From positions 1-6,684 of the forward strand of contig JAITLF010000276.1 of NCBI GenBank assembly GCA_031278025.1: a DNA stretch of 6,684 bases, written 5' to 3'. A model generated the notes under the pieces. That model had not been told where the DNA came from and ran no database searches. It saw only the letters and a program-made list of their open reading frames with translations. The DNA comes from Treponema sp. (lineage in GTDB: Bacteria; Spirochaetota; Spirochaetia; Treponematales; Breznakiellaceae). Positions 1-6,673 of the stretch are shown one piece after another (the first letter of the stretch is position 1; every line of letters starts with the position of its first letter). The translations under genes and the position numbers were made by a program.

Positions 1-80
1 TTTCTTCTGTTTTTTTCGTAACTATTCAGTCGTAGCGTACTTTCAGAACTTTTTCCTGTTCTCCGGTGCTTTAACAAAGG

Positions 81-103
81 AGGCGGGGAAGCCGCTCCCG
101 CCT
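81..103 (+). repeat. GC-rich stem-loop (7-bp stem, 9-nt loop)
   Basis: AGGCGGG at 81-87 is perfectly complementary to CCCGCCT at 97-103, around a 9-nt loop. No T-run follows, so it does not look like a classical intrinsic terminator. It could be a 3'-end processing hairpin or part of a larger folded RNA or repeat. Confidence 0.45.
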
Positions 104-204
104 GGTCGCGGCATTAAGGTCCTTTCGCTATAGGAGGACACGCGGAGTCCCCGGGCAATGCCGTGACGCAGAATGGCGGCACGTGAATATTCCTATCATT
201 GCCA

Positions 205-228
205 GACCAAAGGGCTGATAGCCCGGTC
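205..228 (+). repeat. Bulged stem-loop (9 bp, AAA bulge)
   Basis: GACC (205-208) pairs with GGTC (225-228), and GGGCT (212-216) with AGCCC (220-224). The result is a 9-bp helix with an AAA bulge on one side and a GAT triloop. No T-run follows within a few bases. The role is unknown; it may be part of the folded region upstream of the kinase promoter. Confidence 0.4.
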
Positions 229-277
229 CGACTACTCCGTTGTGGTTGGTGAGGCGGTCAGGATTTTTTGGCGTTTC

Positions 278-305
278 TTGACAGGGGGGGGATATTTCTC
301 ATAAT
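278..305 (+). promoter_or_regulatory. Sigma70-type promoter before the histidine kinase gene
   Basis: A perfect -35 box TTGACA (278-283) is followed, after a 16-nt spacer, by CATAAT (300-305), which matches TATAAT at five of six positions. Transcription would be expected to begin at about 311-313, which coincides with the preferred ATG of the kinase at 313. The promoter also overlaps the alternative TTG start at 268, which argues against that start if the promoter is used. Confidence 0.6.
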
Positions 306-312
306 TAATAGT

Positions 313-3240
313 ATGCGAAAGATGCGTTTGTTCCGGCTTTTTTTCCTCGCGGTATTGTTACTGCCGCAGGCCGGATCGATATACGCCCGGCCCGGGGTAG
401 ACGGAGAGAACAGCTCCGGAACCGGAGCGCCCGCCCCGCGCCCGCCTTCTTCAATTAACCTGAGAGAGTACCCCATTTACGCCAGAGAGGGCTTTGACCT
501 TCGGGATACCCTGACGCTTCCGGCCGCGGAAGACGGCAGATGGATCAGGGTTGACCCTTACGGCCCCCTGGAAAAGAAGAGGCTCATCATGCGGAACATC
601 GGGTTTGAGGATTTTCCCAAAAATACCTTTTTTTCCCTGTTCCGGGAAACCGTTCAGGAATACACGCTTCTCTTTACCTTTAATCTTGATGATCGCGCGG
701 CATGGATCATGAACATGGACAGGACGTTTATTCCGGCGATATTTTTTGAAGGAGTGGGGGATAACTGGGCGATCTACCTGAACGGCGAGGAACTCAGAAA
801 CGAGATATACCTGGATGAGCGGGGTGAAATCCGTTATTCCCGCCGTATGCGGCATCTCTTCTTTCCGGTACGGCTGATGTTCTTCAGGACCGGAACCAAC
901 ATTCTGGCCGTGCGTATACTGGGAAAGCCCAATTCCGAAATTACCGGATTCTTTTACACTTCTTCCTACTTTATCGGAAACTACCTTGATATACAGAAAC
1001 GTTACAACGAAACTCCGGTAATTGCCTTTTCCGCGGTATACTGTTTTCTGGGAATTTACCATTTAGCCCTGTGGCTCGGCCGCCGCGGGGAATTTTACAA
1101 CTTCTATTTCGGCATCGCTACTTTTCTTTTGGGCGCCTACAATTTCGCCAGGACTTACGCGGTTTATTCCTACATATTCGACACATCAATAATAGTACGA
1201 ACTGAATACTGCTCAGTTTTTCTGCTTACAACAGCCCTTGGCTGTTTCTTTGAACAGATGACCATTCAGAGGCTTTCCCGGGTTTCAAAAATATACGGCG
1301 CCATCATCGCCGTATGCGCACTGGCAGTTATTGTCTTTTACGATGAGCTTTCCGAATACCTGCTGATTTTCTGGCAGGTTACCGCGCTTGGCTATATTAT
1401 CTACATTGTCGTTTACAGGATTTTCTGTTTTTTCCTGTATTCAACAAGGCGGCAGTGGAAGGATTCCGGCACTTCCGTTTCTCTCGCCGGCTTTTACGGC
1501 AGGCAGTTAATCGGTTCCTCTCTGGGCAACGTCATTATCGGCACCATGATACTCTTTGCCACCACCATTTTCGACATATACAATTCCCTTGTTTTGCATT
1601 TGGGCATTAGCCTGTCCGTCTATGGTTTTTTGATCTTCGCGCTGGGCACAACCCTAATCCTGATACGGCGTTTCCACTACCTTAACCGCGCCCTGGAACA
1701 GTCCAATGTTTCTCTGGAAAAGGCGGTAAAGGAGCGTACCGCCGAGCTTGAGGAACAAAAACTTATCGCCGAATCCGCTTCCAAGGCAAAAAGCGGCTTC
1801 CTCGCCAACATGAGCCACGAGATCCGTACCCCGATGAACGCCATCCTGGGAATGGCGGAATTGATACTCCGGGAAGACATTTCCCCGCTTGTCTATGAAA
1901 ATGTCCGTAACATCAAACAGGCGGGCAACAGCCTTCTTGCGCTTATCAATGAAATACTGGACTTTTCCAAAATAGAAGCCGGCAAACTGGACATCGTTAA
2001 CGCCGCCTACCGTCTGGACAAGCTTTTGAACGAGTGTATCAATATTATCCGCGTAAAGTTTGAAGAAAAGTCCCTGTTTTTTGCCGTCAACATTGACGGC
2101 GGCCTTCCCAATGAACTTGAGGGAGACGAACTGCGCATCAGGCAGATACTGCTCAACCTGCTTTCCAACGCGATAAAATACACCATGGAAGGGCACGTTA
2201 TTTTTTCGGCCGCCGCGATCCCGGACAGGAAAAGCGGCCGGCCGGAAGCCGGTGTTCCGGACAGCCCGGATTCCATTACCCTGGCTTTTTCCGTCGAAGA
2301 TACCGGCATCGGGCTCAAGCCCGGGGATATGGAGAATCTTTTCCGCGAATTCGAGCAGTTCGATACCCACCGTAACAGGGGGATCGAGGGAACGGGCCTG
2401 GGACTCGCCATAAGCCGGAATCTCTGCCGGCTTATGGGCGGAGACATACGGATCGATTCAACTTACGGTAAAGGCAGTACCTTTACCGCGATCATACCGC
2501 AAAAAGTGCTTGGATCCGCCCCGCTTGCCCGCGTTCCGAACCCGGAAAAAAAGAACGCGCTTGTCCTGATAAAACAGGAAGTTCTGGCGGATTCTCTGCG
2601 CTACTCCTTTGAAAATCTGGCCGTGCCCGCCCTTATTACTACGGACGAAAACAATTTCTTTCAGGAACTTCAGGGTGAAAAAACCTACGATCCGATCCTG
2701 GCCGATCCGGAAATTACCGTTGTCGGATACCCCGAAGTACAAATCATGGAACTGCCGGTTCACACGATCTCCCTGGCAAGACTTTTGAACGGCAATGGCG
2801 GGGAGGAATCTCCGGTGGAAAAGACAGCGGCCGCGTTTACCGCGCCGGACGCGAAGATACTTATTGTGGACGACATTTCCATCAACCTGGAAATCGCGGA
2901 GCAGCTGCTCTCCCCCTACGAGGCGCAGGTTACCCTCTGTACCGGCGGAAAAGAGACGCTGGAACTGATGTCGCGCGACCGTTACGACCTGGTCTTCATG
3001 GACCACATTATGCCGGAAATGGACGGGGTAGAGACTGCGGCAAAGATCCGCGAACTGGAAGCCGCGCGGGGGGAGGCTTCGCCGGTACCCATTGTAATAC
3101 TAACGGCAAACGCGATTTCCGGCATGGAGGAATTTTTTCTCAAAAGGGGTTTTAACGACTTCCTGTCCAAACCCATAGAAATGCCGGAACTTGAACGGGT
3201 AATGTCACACTGGATACCGGCCGGCAAACAGAAGAAGTAG
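313..3240 (+). CDS. Hybrid sensor histidine kinase with 7TM-DISM-like sensor and C-terminal receiver
   Basis: This is a membrane-bound two-component sensor of about 975 residues. From the ATG at 313 it begins with a typical signal peptide (about residues 1-25: basic start, hydrophobic core, then YARP). A periplasmic region to about 233 ends in a beta-sandwich-like stretch (NWAIYLNG at 151-158, NILAVRILG near 196-204) resembling carbohydrate-binding or 7TMR-DISM extracellular domains. About seven hydrophobic helices span 234-450, followed by a short coiled coil (about 455-488). The kinase core has the H box SHEIRTP with His502, the N box around Asn619, DTGIG with Asp663 and the glycine loop GTGLGL at 693-698. 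A receiver-like stretch without an evident phosphoacceptor covers about 747-829. A true receiver follows with Asp853, Asp854, phosphoacceptor Asp897, Thr931 and Lys953. The ligand is unknown and the output would be phosphotransfer to another protein. The frame extends upstream to a TTG at 268 (weak AGGA), but 313 gives the cleaner signal peptide; 322 is also possible. It is less GC-rich than its neighbours. Confidence 0.88.
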   Translation: MRKMRLFRLFFLAVLLLPQAGSIYARPGVDGENSSGTGAPAPRPPSSINLREYPIYAREGFDLRDTLTLPAAEDGRWIRVDPYGPLEKKRLIMRNIGFEDFPKNTFFSLFRETVQEYTLLFTFNLDDRAAWIMNMDRTFIPAIFFEGVGDNWAIYLNGEELRNEIYLDERGEIRYSRRMRHLFFPVRLMFFRTGTNILAVRILGKPNSEITGFFYTSSYFIGNYLDIQKRYNETPVIAFSAVYCFLGIYHLALWLGRRGEFYNFYFGIATFLLGAYNFARTYAVYSYIFDTSIIVRTEYCSVFLLTTALGCFFEQMTIQRLSRVSKIYGAIIAVCALAVIVFYDELSEYLLIFWQVTALGYIIYIVVYRIFCFFLYSTRRQWKDSGTSVSLAGFYGRQLIGSSLGNVIIGTMILFATTIFDIYNSLVLHLGISLSVYGFLIFALGTTLILIRRFHYLNRALEQSNVSLEKAVKERTAELEEQKLIAESASKAKSGFLANMSHEIRTPMNAILGMAELILREDISPLVYENVRNIKQAGNSLLALINEILDFSKIEAGKLDIVNAAYRLDKLLNECINIIRVKFEEKSLFFAVNIDGGLPNELEGDELRIRQILLNLLSNAIKYTMEGHVIFSAAAIPDRKSGRPEAGVPDSPDSITLAFSVEDTGIGLKPGDMENLFREFEQFDTHRNRGIEGTGLGLAISRNLCRLMGGDIRIDSTYGKGSTFTAIIPQKVLGSAPLARVPNPEKKNALVLIKQEVLADSLRYSFENLAVPALITTDENNFFQELQGEKTYDPILADPEITVVGYPEVQIMELPVHTISLARLLNGNGGEESPVEKTAAAFTAPDAKILIVDDISINLEIAEQLLSPYEAQVTLCTGGKETLELMSRDRYDLVFMDHIMPEMDGVETAAKIRELEAARGEASPVPIVILTANAISGMEEFFLKRGFNDFLSKPIEMPELERVMSHWIPAGKQKK

Positions 3241-3301
3241 GCGGCTTACGTCCGGCCCGCATCCCGCATTTTTGTGTAACACACCCCGGCGGTCTTCACC
3301 C

Positions 3302-3329
3302 TTGACATTTCCCTCCAAAAGCTTATATT
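3302..3329 (+). promoter_or_regulatory. Sigma70-type promoter before fabV
   Basis: A perfect TTGACA (3302-3307) is followed, 16 nt on, by TATATT (3324-3329), a five-of-six match to the -10 consensus. A perfect TATAAT also lies at 3330-3335 but at 22-nt spacing, too long for this -35 box. Initiation would fall at about 3335-3342, giving a short leader of roughly 30-37 nt. fabV therefore has its own promoter, independent of the upstream kinase. Confidence 0.6.
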
Positions 3330-3333
3330 TATA

Positions 3334-3358
3334 ATGACACTTTTTCTTATTTTGTCAT
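3334..3358. promoter_or_regulatory. Inverted repeat ATGACA-N13-TGTCAT, candidate operator at fabV start site
   Basis: ATGACA (3334-3339) and TGTCAT (3353-3358) are perfect inverted 6-mers separated by 13 nt of T-rich sequence. They lie between the -10 box and the ribosome binding site of fabV, where a bound repressor would block initiation. As RNA they could instead form a weak hairpin just upstream of the Shine-Dalgarno site. The sequence does not match the FapR or FabT sites as I recall them. A 6-bp repeat in AT-rich DNA can arise by chance. Confidence 0.3.
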
Positions 3359-3361
3359 AAT

Positions 3362-3365
3362 GGAG
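3362..3365 (+). promoter_or_regulatory. Ribosome binding site GGAG that fixes the fabV start
   Basis: GGAG at 3362-3365 lies 6 nt before the ATG at 3372. It overlaps the in-frame upstream ATG at 3360, so it can only serve the downstream start. That start also gives the family's usual N-terminus (MILKP). Confidence 0.65.
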
Positions 3366-3371
3366 TTGGAC

Positions 3372-4616
3372 ATGATCCTGAAACCCATGATTCGCAACAA
3401 TATCTGCCTTAACAGCCACCCCAAGGGCTGCGCGAAGGTGGTACGGGGCGAAATTGAGTATGTAAAGAAGAATTTTGCCGCCAAAGCCGGGGAAGGCGCG
3501 TCTGACGGCGCGCCGAAACTGGTCCTGGTGATAGGCTGTTCCACAGGCTACGGCCTGGCAAGCCGTATTGTCTCGGCCTTCGGATACGGCGCGGCCACGG
3601 TGGGCATTTCCTTTGAAAAGGCCCCTTCCGCCGCAAAGACCGGGACCCCGGGCTGGTACAACAACGCCGCCTTTGACGCCGAAGCCGCGGCCGCGGGACT
3701 TCCCCACAGAACCCTGGACGGCGACGCCTTTTCCCGCGAAATGAAGGCCCGGGCCGCGCGGGCGATCCGCGAAACGGCCGCGGAGGCGAAGCTCCCCGCG
3801 CAGGCGGACCTGGTCATCTACTCCCTGGCCTCTCCGGTGAGGACGGACCCCGAAGACGGGGTAATGTACAAGTCGGTGATCAAGCCCATAGGCGGCTCCT
3901 ACTCCGGAACCACGGTGGACATGCTCACCGGGAAGCTGTTCGAAGCCCGGGCCGAACCGGCCACGGAAGAAGAGATAGCCGCCACGATCAAGGTGATGGG
4001 CGGCGAGGACTGGGAACTCTGGATCGACGCCCTGGACCGGGAGGGCGTCCTTTCCCCGGAAGCCAGAACCGTAGCCTATACCTACATCGGCCCGGAACTT
4101 TCCTGGCCCATCTACAAAAACGGCGCCATAGGCAGGGCCAAGGAAGACCTGGAACGGGCCGGACGCGCGATCAACGCCAGGTTCGCGGCGGGCGGCAATT
4201 CCGCGCGGCGCGCCTGGGTGTCGGTGAACAAGGCGCTGGTCACGCGGGCAAGCGCGGTGATCCCCATCATCCCGTTTTACGTTTCCTGCCTCTTCAAAGT
4301 GATGAAGGAAAAGGGCCTCCACGAAGGCTGCATCGAACAGATAACCCGGCTCTTCAGGGACAGGCTCTACACTGCCGAAGCCGCCGCCGATCCGGCAAAG
4401 GCGCCGGCGGACGAGGAGGGCCGCATACGCATCGACGACCGGGAAATGCGGGAAGACGTGCAGAGGGAGACCGCGGAACGGATGCGAAGGGCCACGGAGG
4501 CGAATATATTCGAAGTAAGCGACATCGCGGGCTTTAAGCACGATTTTCTTGAAGCCCACGGCTTTGACGTGCCGGGGATAAACTACGACGAGGATGTTGA
4601 TCCTTTGGCTATTTAG
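3372..4616 (+). CDS. fabV: Trans-2-enoyl-CoA/ACP reductase, FabV/Ter family (NADH-dependent)
   Basis: FabV reduces the trans-2 double bond of enoyl-thioesters with NADH, the last step of each fatty-acid elongation round. In T. denticola the homologue (Ter) acts on crotonyl-CoA. The 414-residue cytosolic protein starts with MILKPMIRNNICL, as in Ter. It has the dinucleotide-binding loop GCSTGYG (55-61) and an acidic residue after beta-2 (Glu82 in SFEK), which fits NADH preference. It also has the SLASPVRTDP segment and the family's Tyr-X8-Lys catalytic pair, Tyr248 and Lys257 (IYKNGAIGRAK). The C-terminal GFDVPGINY motif is intact, so nothing essential is missing. It is slightly longer than the roughly 400 residues usual for the family, partly from an Ala/Pro-rich insertion before RIRIDD. 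A start at 3360 is open, but its Shine-Dalgarno position and N-terminus are worse. The gene has its own promoter and lies upstream of accBC, consistent with fatty-acid synthesis. Substrate choice (CoA or ACP) cannot be read from sequence. Confidence 0.95.
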   Translation: MILKPMIRNNICLNSHPKGCAKVVRGEIEYVKKNFAAKAGEGASDGAPKLVLVIGCSTGYGLASRIVSAFGYGAATVGISFEKAPSAAKTGTPGWYNNAAFDAEAAAAGLPHRTLDGDAFSREMKARAARAIRETAAEAKLPAQADLVIYSLASPVRTDPEDGVMYKSVIKPIGGSYSGTTVDMLTGKLFEARAEPATEEEIAATIKVMGGEDWELWIDALDREGVLSPEARTVAYTYIGPELSWPIYKNGAIGRAKEDLERAGRAINARFAAGGNSARRAWVSVNKALVTRASAVIPIIPFYVSCLFKVMKEKGLHEGCIEQITRLFRDRLYTAEAAADPAKAPADEEGRIRIDDREMREDVQRETAERMRRATEANIFEVSDIAGFKHDFLEAHGFDVPGINYDEDVDPLAI

Positions 4617-4627
4617 GAGGGGGGCCT

Positions 4628-4760
4628 GTTACCGTACGGCGGGTGTTATCCGGCGCGGCCGTTTTCCGGCCCCCCTGCGCTCCAAAGGTTTTTGCCGCCA
4701 CACCCTTACGGCAAAAACGCTTTTCCGCTACCCCCCGCAATGCGCCGGAGGCGCGGTAAC
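4628..4760. repeat. 133-bp nested palindromic element between fabV and accB
   Basis: The element is bounded by perfect 7-bp inverted ends, GTTACCG (4628-4634) and CGGTAAC (4754-4760). Inside these is a second perfect 8-bp pair, TCCGGCGC (4649-4656) with GCGCCGGA (4742-4749). That pair encloses two hairpins: GGCCG (4657-4661) with CGGCC (4667-4671), and a long stem of 4684-4697 with 4709-4723 (14 bp with one bulged G). The whole could fold as a branched RNA or cruciform. It resembles dispersed intergenic palindromic repeats or miniature inverted-repeat elements. I see no target-site duplication and no second copy in the window. An open frame crosses it (4594-4782) but has no ribosome binding site and overlaps the end of fabV. 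Confidence 0.5.
4684..4723. terminator. Long hairpin, possible fabV transcription terminator
   Basis: GTTTTTGCCG (4688-4697) is perfectly complementary to CGGCAAAAAC (4709-4718). AAAG (4684-4687) extends the stem with CTTT (4720-4723) across a bulged G. This is the strongest hairpin after the fabV stop. The + strand has only TTTT (4721-4724) at its base, so it is not a canonical intrinsic terminator. It may instead be only the central arm of the surrounding repeat. Confidence 0.3.
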
Positions 4761-4783
4761 AGTAAAAACTTGCGTAACATGAA

Positions 4784-4806
4784 TTACTGCGCGATATGGG
4801 CAGTAA
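4784..4806. promoter_or_regulatory. Perfect inverted repeat TTACTGC-N9-GCAGTAA upstream of accB, candidate operator
   Basis: TTACTGC (4784-4790) and GCAGTAA (4800-4806) are perfect inverted 7-mers with a 9-nt spacer, a 23-bp site of a size typical for dimeric repressors. It ends one base before the accB Shine-Dalgarno sequence. A weak promoter-like pair (TTGCGT at 4770-4775, GATATG at 4793-4798, 17-nt spacing) would overlap it, so a bound protein could block initiation. Alternatively the transcript could form a hairpin that exposes or hides the ribosome binding site. No known regulator's consensus was recognised. Confidence 0.4.
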
Positions 4807-4807
4807 C

Positions 4808-4812
4808 AGGAG
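4808..4812 (+). promoter_or_regulatory. Ribosome binding site AGGAG of accB
   Basis: AGGAG at 4808-4812 precedes the ATG at 4825 by 12 nt. This is somewhat longer than usual, but it is the only good match upstream of the start. It directly adjoins the inverted repeat at 4784-4806. Confidence 0.55.
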
Positions 4813-4824
4813 TTTTAGATCAGT

Positions 4825-5343
4825 ATGAGTGACAAACCTACCGCGGTTGATGAATCAATAGTAAAACTGTTGGAGAGCTTTTCCGCCGCGAATATCGCGG
4901 AACTTGACATAGAGGAAGGCCCGCTGCACATAGTTTTCCGCAAGGAAGCGGCGCTGAAGATCGCCGGGTCTGTAACCGCGCCGTTTGTTCCGCCGCCGGC
5001 CCCGCCCGCGCAGGACGGCCATGCCCCCGCGCCGGTCCACCTGGGATTGCAGGCTGCGGGAAGCGGCGCGCCGGGTTCCGCGCCTCCGGGTACAATGCCC
5101 GCCGGGGAAATTATCACCAGCCCCATCGTAGCCACATTCTACGCCGCGCCCGGACCGGACGCCCCGGCCTTTGTCAAGGCGGGCGGCAGGGTCAGGGCCG
5201 GGGATACCCTCTGCATCCTGGAAGCCATGAAGATGATGAACCACCTTGAGGCTGAGTTTGACTGTGAGATTCTCGATGTAAAGGCCGCAAGCGGGGACCT
5301 CGTGGAATACGGGCAGGCGCTCTTTGAAGTCAGGCGGCTCTAA
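4825..5343 (+). CDS. accB: Biotin carboxyl carrier protein of acetyl-CoA carboxylase (AccB)
   Basis: AccB carries the biotin that shuttles a carboxyl group from biotin carboxylase to the carboxyltransferase, which makes malonyl-CoA for fatty-acid synthesis. The 172-residue protein has the typical AccB layout. An N-terminal segment (about residues 7-46) includes the helix VKLLESFSAANIAELDIEE, and a flexible Pro/Ala/Gly-rich linker follows (about 54-93). The biotinyl domain (about 94-172) carries the biotin-attachment motif EAMKMM, with Lys136 as the modified lysine. The stretch ATFYAAPGPDAPAF aligns with the 'thumb' region of E. coli AccB, which favours acetyl-CoA carboxylase over decarboxylase or pyruvate carboxylase carriers. 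The length is close to that of the family. The last 20 bases overlap the proposed accC start, so the two are probably co-transcribed and translationally coupled. Confidence 0.94.
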   Translation: MSDKPTAVDESIVKLLESFSAANIAELDIEEGPLHIVFRKEAALKIAGSVTAPFVPPPAPPAQDGHAPAPVHLGLQAAGSGAPGSAPPGTMPAGEIITSPIVATFYAAPGPDAPAFVKAGGRVRAGDTLCILEAMKMMNHLEAEFDCEILDVKAASGDLVEYGQALFEVRRL

Positions 5344-6673
5344 ACCCGTCCGGCGGCTATTGATCGCCAACCGGGGGGAAATCGCGGTAAGGATCATCCG
5401 GAGCTGCCGGGAAATGGGGATAGAAACCGTAGCGGTCTACTCCACAGCCGATAAAGACAGCCTCCACGTGCGCCTCGCGGATCGGGCGGTATGTATAGGG
5501 CCGCCCCCCTCCGCGCAAAGCTACCTTGACCGGAACAACCTCATTATGGCGGCGATCAGCACGGGCTGCGAGGCCGTTCATCCGGGGGTAGGGTTCCTGT
5601 CGGAAAACGCGGGATTCGCGAGGCTTGTCCGGGACAAGGGGCTTATCTTCATCGGCCCGGCCCCGGAAACCATCGAGCTTTTGGGCGACAAGGTAGCCGC
5701 GCGGGACACGGCGCGGAGATTCGGCCTCCCCGTTACGCCCGGAAGCGCCGGGGCGGTGGATTCGGAGGCGGCCGCCGCCAAAGCGGTAAAGGAACTTGGT
5801 TTTCCGGTGATCATCAAGGCGGCGGCGGGCGGCGGCGGCAGGGGGATGCGCGTTGTCCGGCGGGCGGAGGAGCTTGCCGAAAATCTTGCCATTGCCCGCT
5901 CCGAGGCCGAGGCAAATTTCGCGGACGGCACGGTTTTTATCGAGCGTTACCTGGAAAACCCCCGGCACGTGGAACTCCAGATTCTTGCCGATGGGAACAG
6001 CGTCGCCGTTCTGGGAGAGCGGGACTGTTCCGTGCAGAAGAACCACCAGAAACTTATCGAGGAAAGCCCCTCGCCGGGGGTAACGGAAACGATGCGCGCC
6101 CGTATGGCGGAGGGGGCGGTAAACCTGTTCCGGGAGCTAAAGTACACCGGGGCAGGCACCATTGAATTTCTTGTCGAGGGGGAAAACTTTTACTTCATGG
6201 AAGTAAACGCCCGGCTCCAGGTAGAGCATCCGGTAAGCGAATTTGTCACCGGCGCGGATATTGTCCGCGAGCAGATCCTCGCCTGCGCGGCCGGCCGCAT
6301 GGAACTTGAACCGGGCAAGACGGCCCTTTCCGGCTGGGCCGTCGAGTGCCGGATCAACACCCTGTCCCCGGGAAAAGTTACCCATCTGGAAATACCCGGC
6401 GGCCCGGGCGTCCGTTTCGACGGCGCCCTCTACCAGGGCTGTACCGTACCCCCCTTTTACGATTCCATGCTTGCCAAGCTCATCGTCCACGACAGTAACC
6501 GCGGCCGCGCCCTTGCCAAAATGAGCCGGGCGCTGGACGAACTGGTTATCGGGGGGATCAGCACCAACCGGGGCCGGCAGAAGTGGATCATCGGCGACGC
6601 CAAATTCCGCTCCGGCCAATTCGGAACTCGTTACTACGAAGAAATAGCGGAGAGGTGTGAAAATGCCCCTTGA
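5324..6673 (+). CDS. accC: Biotin carboxylase subunit of acetyl-CoA carboxylase (AccC)
   Basis: AccC carboxylates the biotin on AccB using ATP and bicarbonate. The 449-residue protein has the N-terminal motif LIANRGEIAVRI (13-24), HPGVGFLSEN, and the ATP-grasp lysines around Lys123 and Lys165. The glycine loop GGGGRGM (169-175) and NPRHVELQILAD follow. The catalytic cluster EVNARLQVEHPV has Glu293, Arg297 and Glu301, and ECRIN contains Arg343, equivalent to E. coli Arg338. The segment after ECRIN is about 7 residues shorter than in E. coli (ECRIN then TLSPGKV). The rest of the C-terminal domain (VPPFYDSMLAKLIV) is intact. The start is uncertain: the only usual start codon between the upstream in-frame stop (5279-5281) and the conserved core is TTG at 5324, inside accB, with a weak AGG before it. 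A TTG at 5360 would cut into the core. The stop overlaps the next gene by 11 bases. Confidence 0.93.
   Translation: MKSGGSKPVRRLLIANRGEIAVRIIRSCREMGIETVAVYSTADKDSLHVRLADRAVCIGPPPSAQSYLDRNNLIMAAISTGCEAVHPGVGFLSENAGFARLVRDKGLIFIGPAPETIELLGDKVAARDTARRFGLPVTPGSAGAVDSEAAAAKAVKELGFPVIIKAAAGGGGRGMRVVRRAEELAENLAIARSEAEANFADGTVFIERYLENPRHVELQILADGNSVAVLGERDCSVQKNHQKLIEESPSPGVTETMRARMAEGAVNLFRELKYTGAGTIEFLVEGENFYFMEVNARLQVEHPVSEFVTGADIVREQILACAAGRMELEPGKTALSGWAVECRINTLSPGKVTHLEIPGGPGVRFDGALYQGCTVPPFYDSMLAKLIVHDSNRGRALAKMSRALDELVIGGISTNRGRQKWIIGDAKFRSGQFGTRYYEEIAERCENAP

Larger units (their letters stand above)
1..277. other. Upstream non-coding stretch with several inverted repeats
   Basis: I see no convincing gene here. 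The forward reading frame starting at base 2 is open from the window edge to a TAG at 131-133. It has no visible start and could be the tail of an upstream gene or chance. Several inverted repeats are clear: AGGCGGG (81-87) with CCCGCCT (97-103); CGCGGCATT (107-115) with AATGCCGTG (157-165, one G-U pair); GGCAATG (154-160) with CATTGCC (197-203); and GACC plus GGGCT (205-208, 212-216) with AGCCC plus GGTC (220-228). I compared it by eye with common riboswitches, RNase P, tmRNA, SRP RNA and self-splicing introns and recognised none. It may be the 3' untranslated region of an upstream transcript or an unrecognised structured RNA. Confidence 0.4.

Noticed and set aside
119..139. Resemblance of AAGGTCCTTTCGCTATAGG to the conserved 23S rRNA segment near homing-endonuclease sites
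   Set aside because: Only a short, scrambled match is present and the flanking rRNA sequence is absent, so it is coincidence.
1654..2370. 238-codon minus-strand open frame inside the kinase gene
   Set aside because: It is a shadow of the kinase core, whose motifs (SHEIRTP, DTGIG, GTGLGL) are all in the + strand frame.
3270..3284. GTGT-AAC-ACAC hairpin after the kinase stop as a terminator
   Set aside because: The stem is only 4 bp and no T-run follows, so it is too weak to call.
3246..4559. Long open frame of 437 codons on the minus strand opposite fabV
   Set aside because: It lies fully antisense to a clear FabV gene and arises from GC-rich codon bias. The translation is Arg/Gly-rich and shows no family motif.
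4594..4782. 62-codon + strand open frame between fabV and accB
   Set aside because: It overlaps the end of fabV, has no ribosome binding site and mostly translates the palindromic element, so it is better explained as a repeat.
4855..5397. 180-codon minus-strand open frame across accB and accC
   Set aside because: It is antisense to the well-supported accB and shows no recognisable domain.
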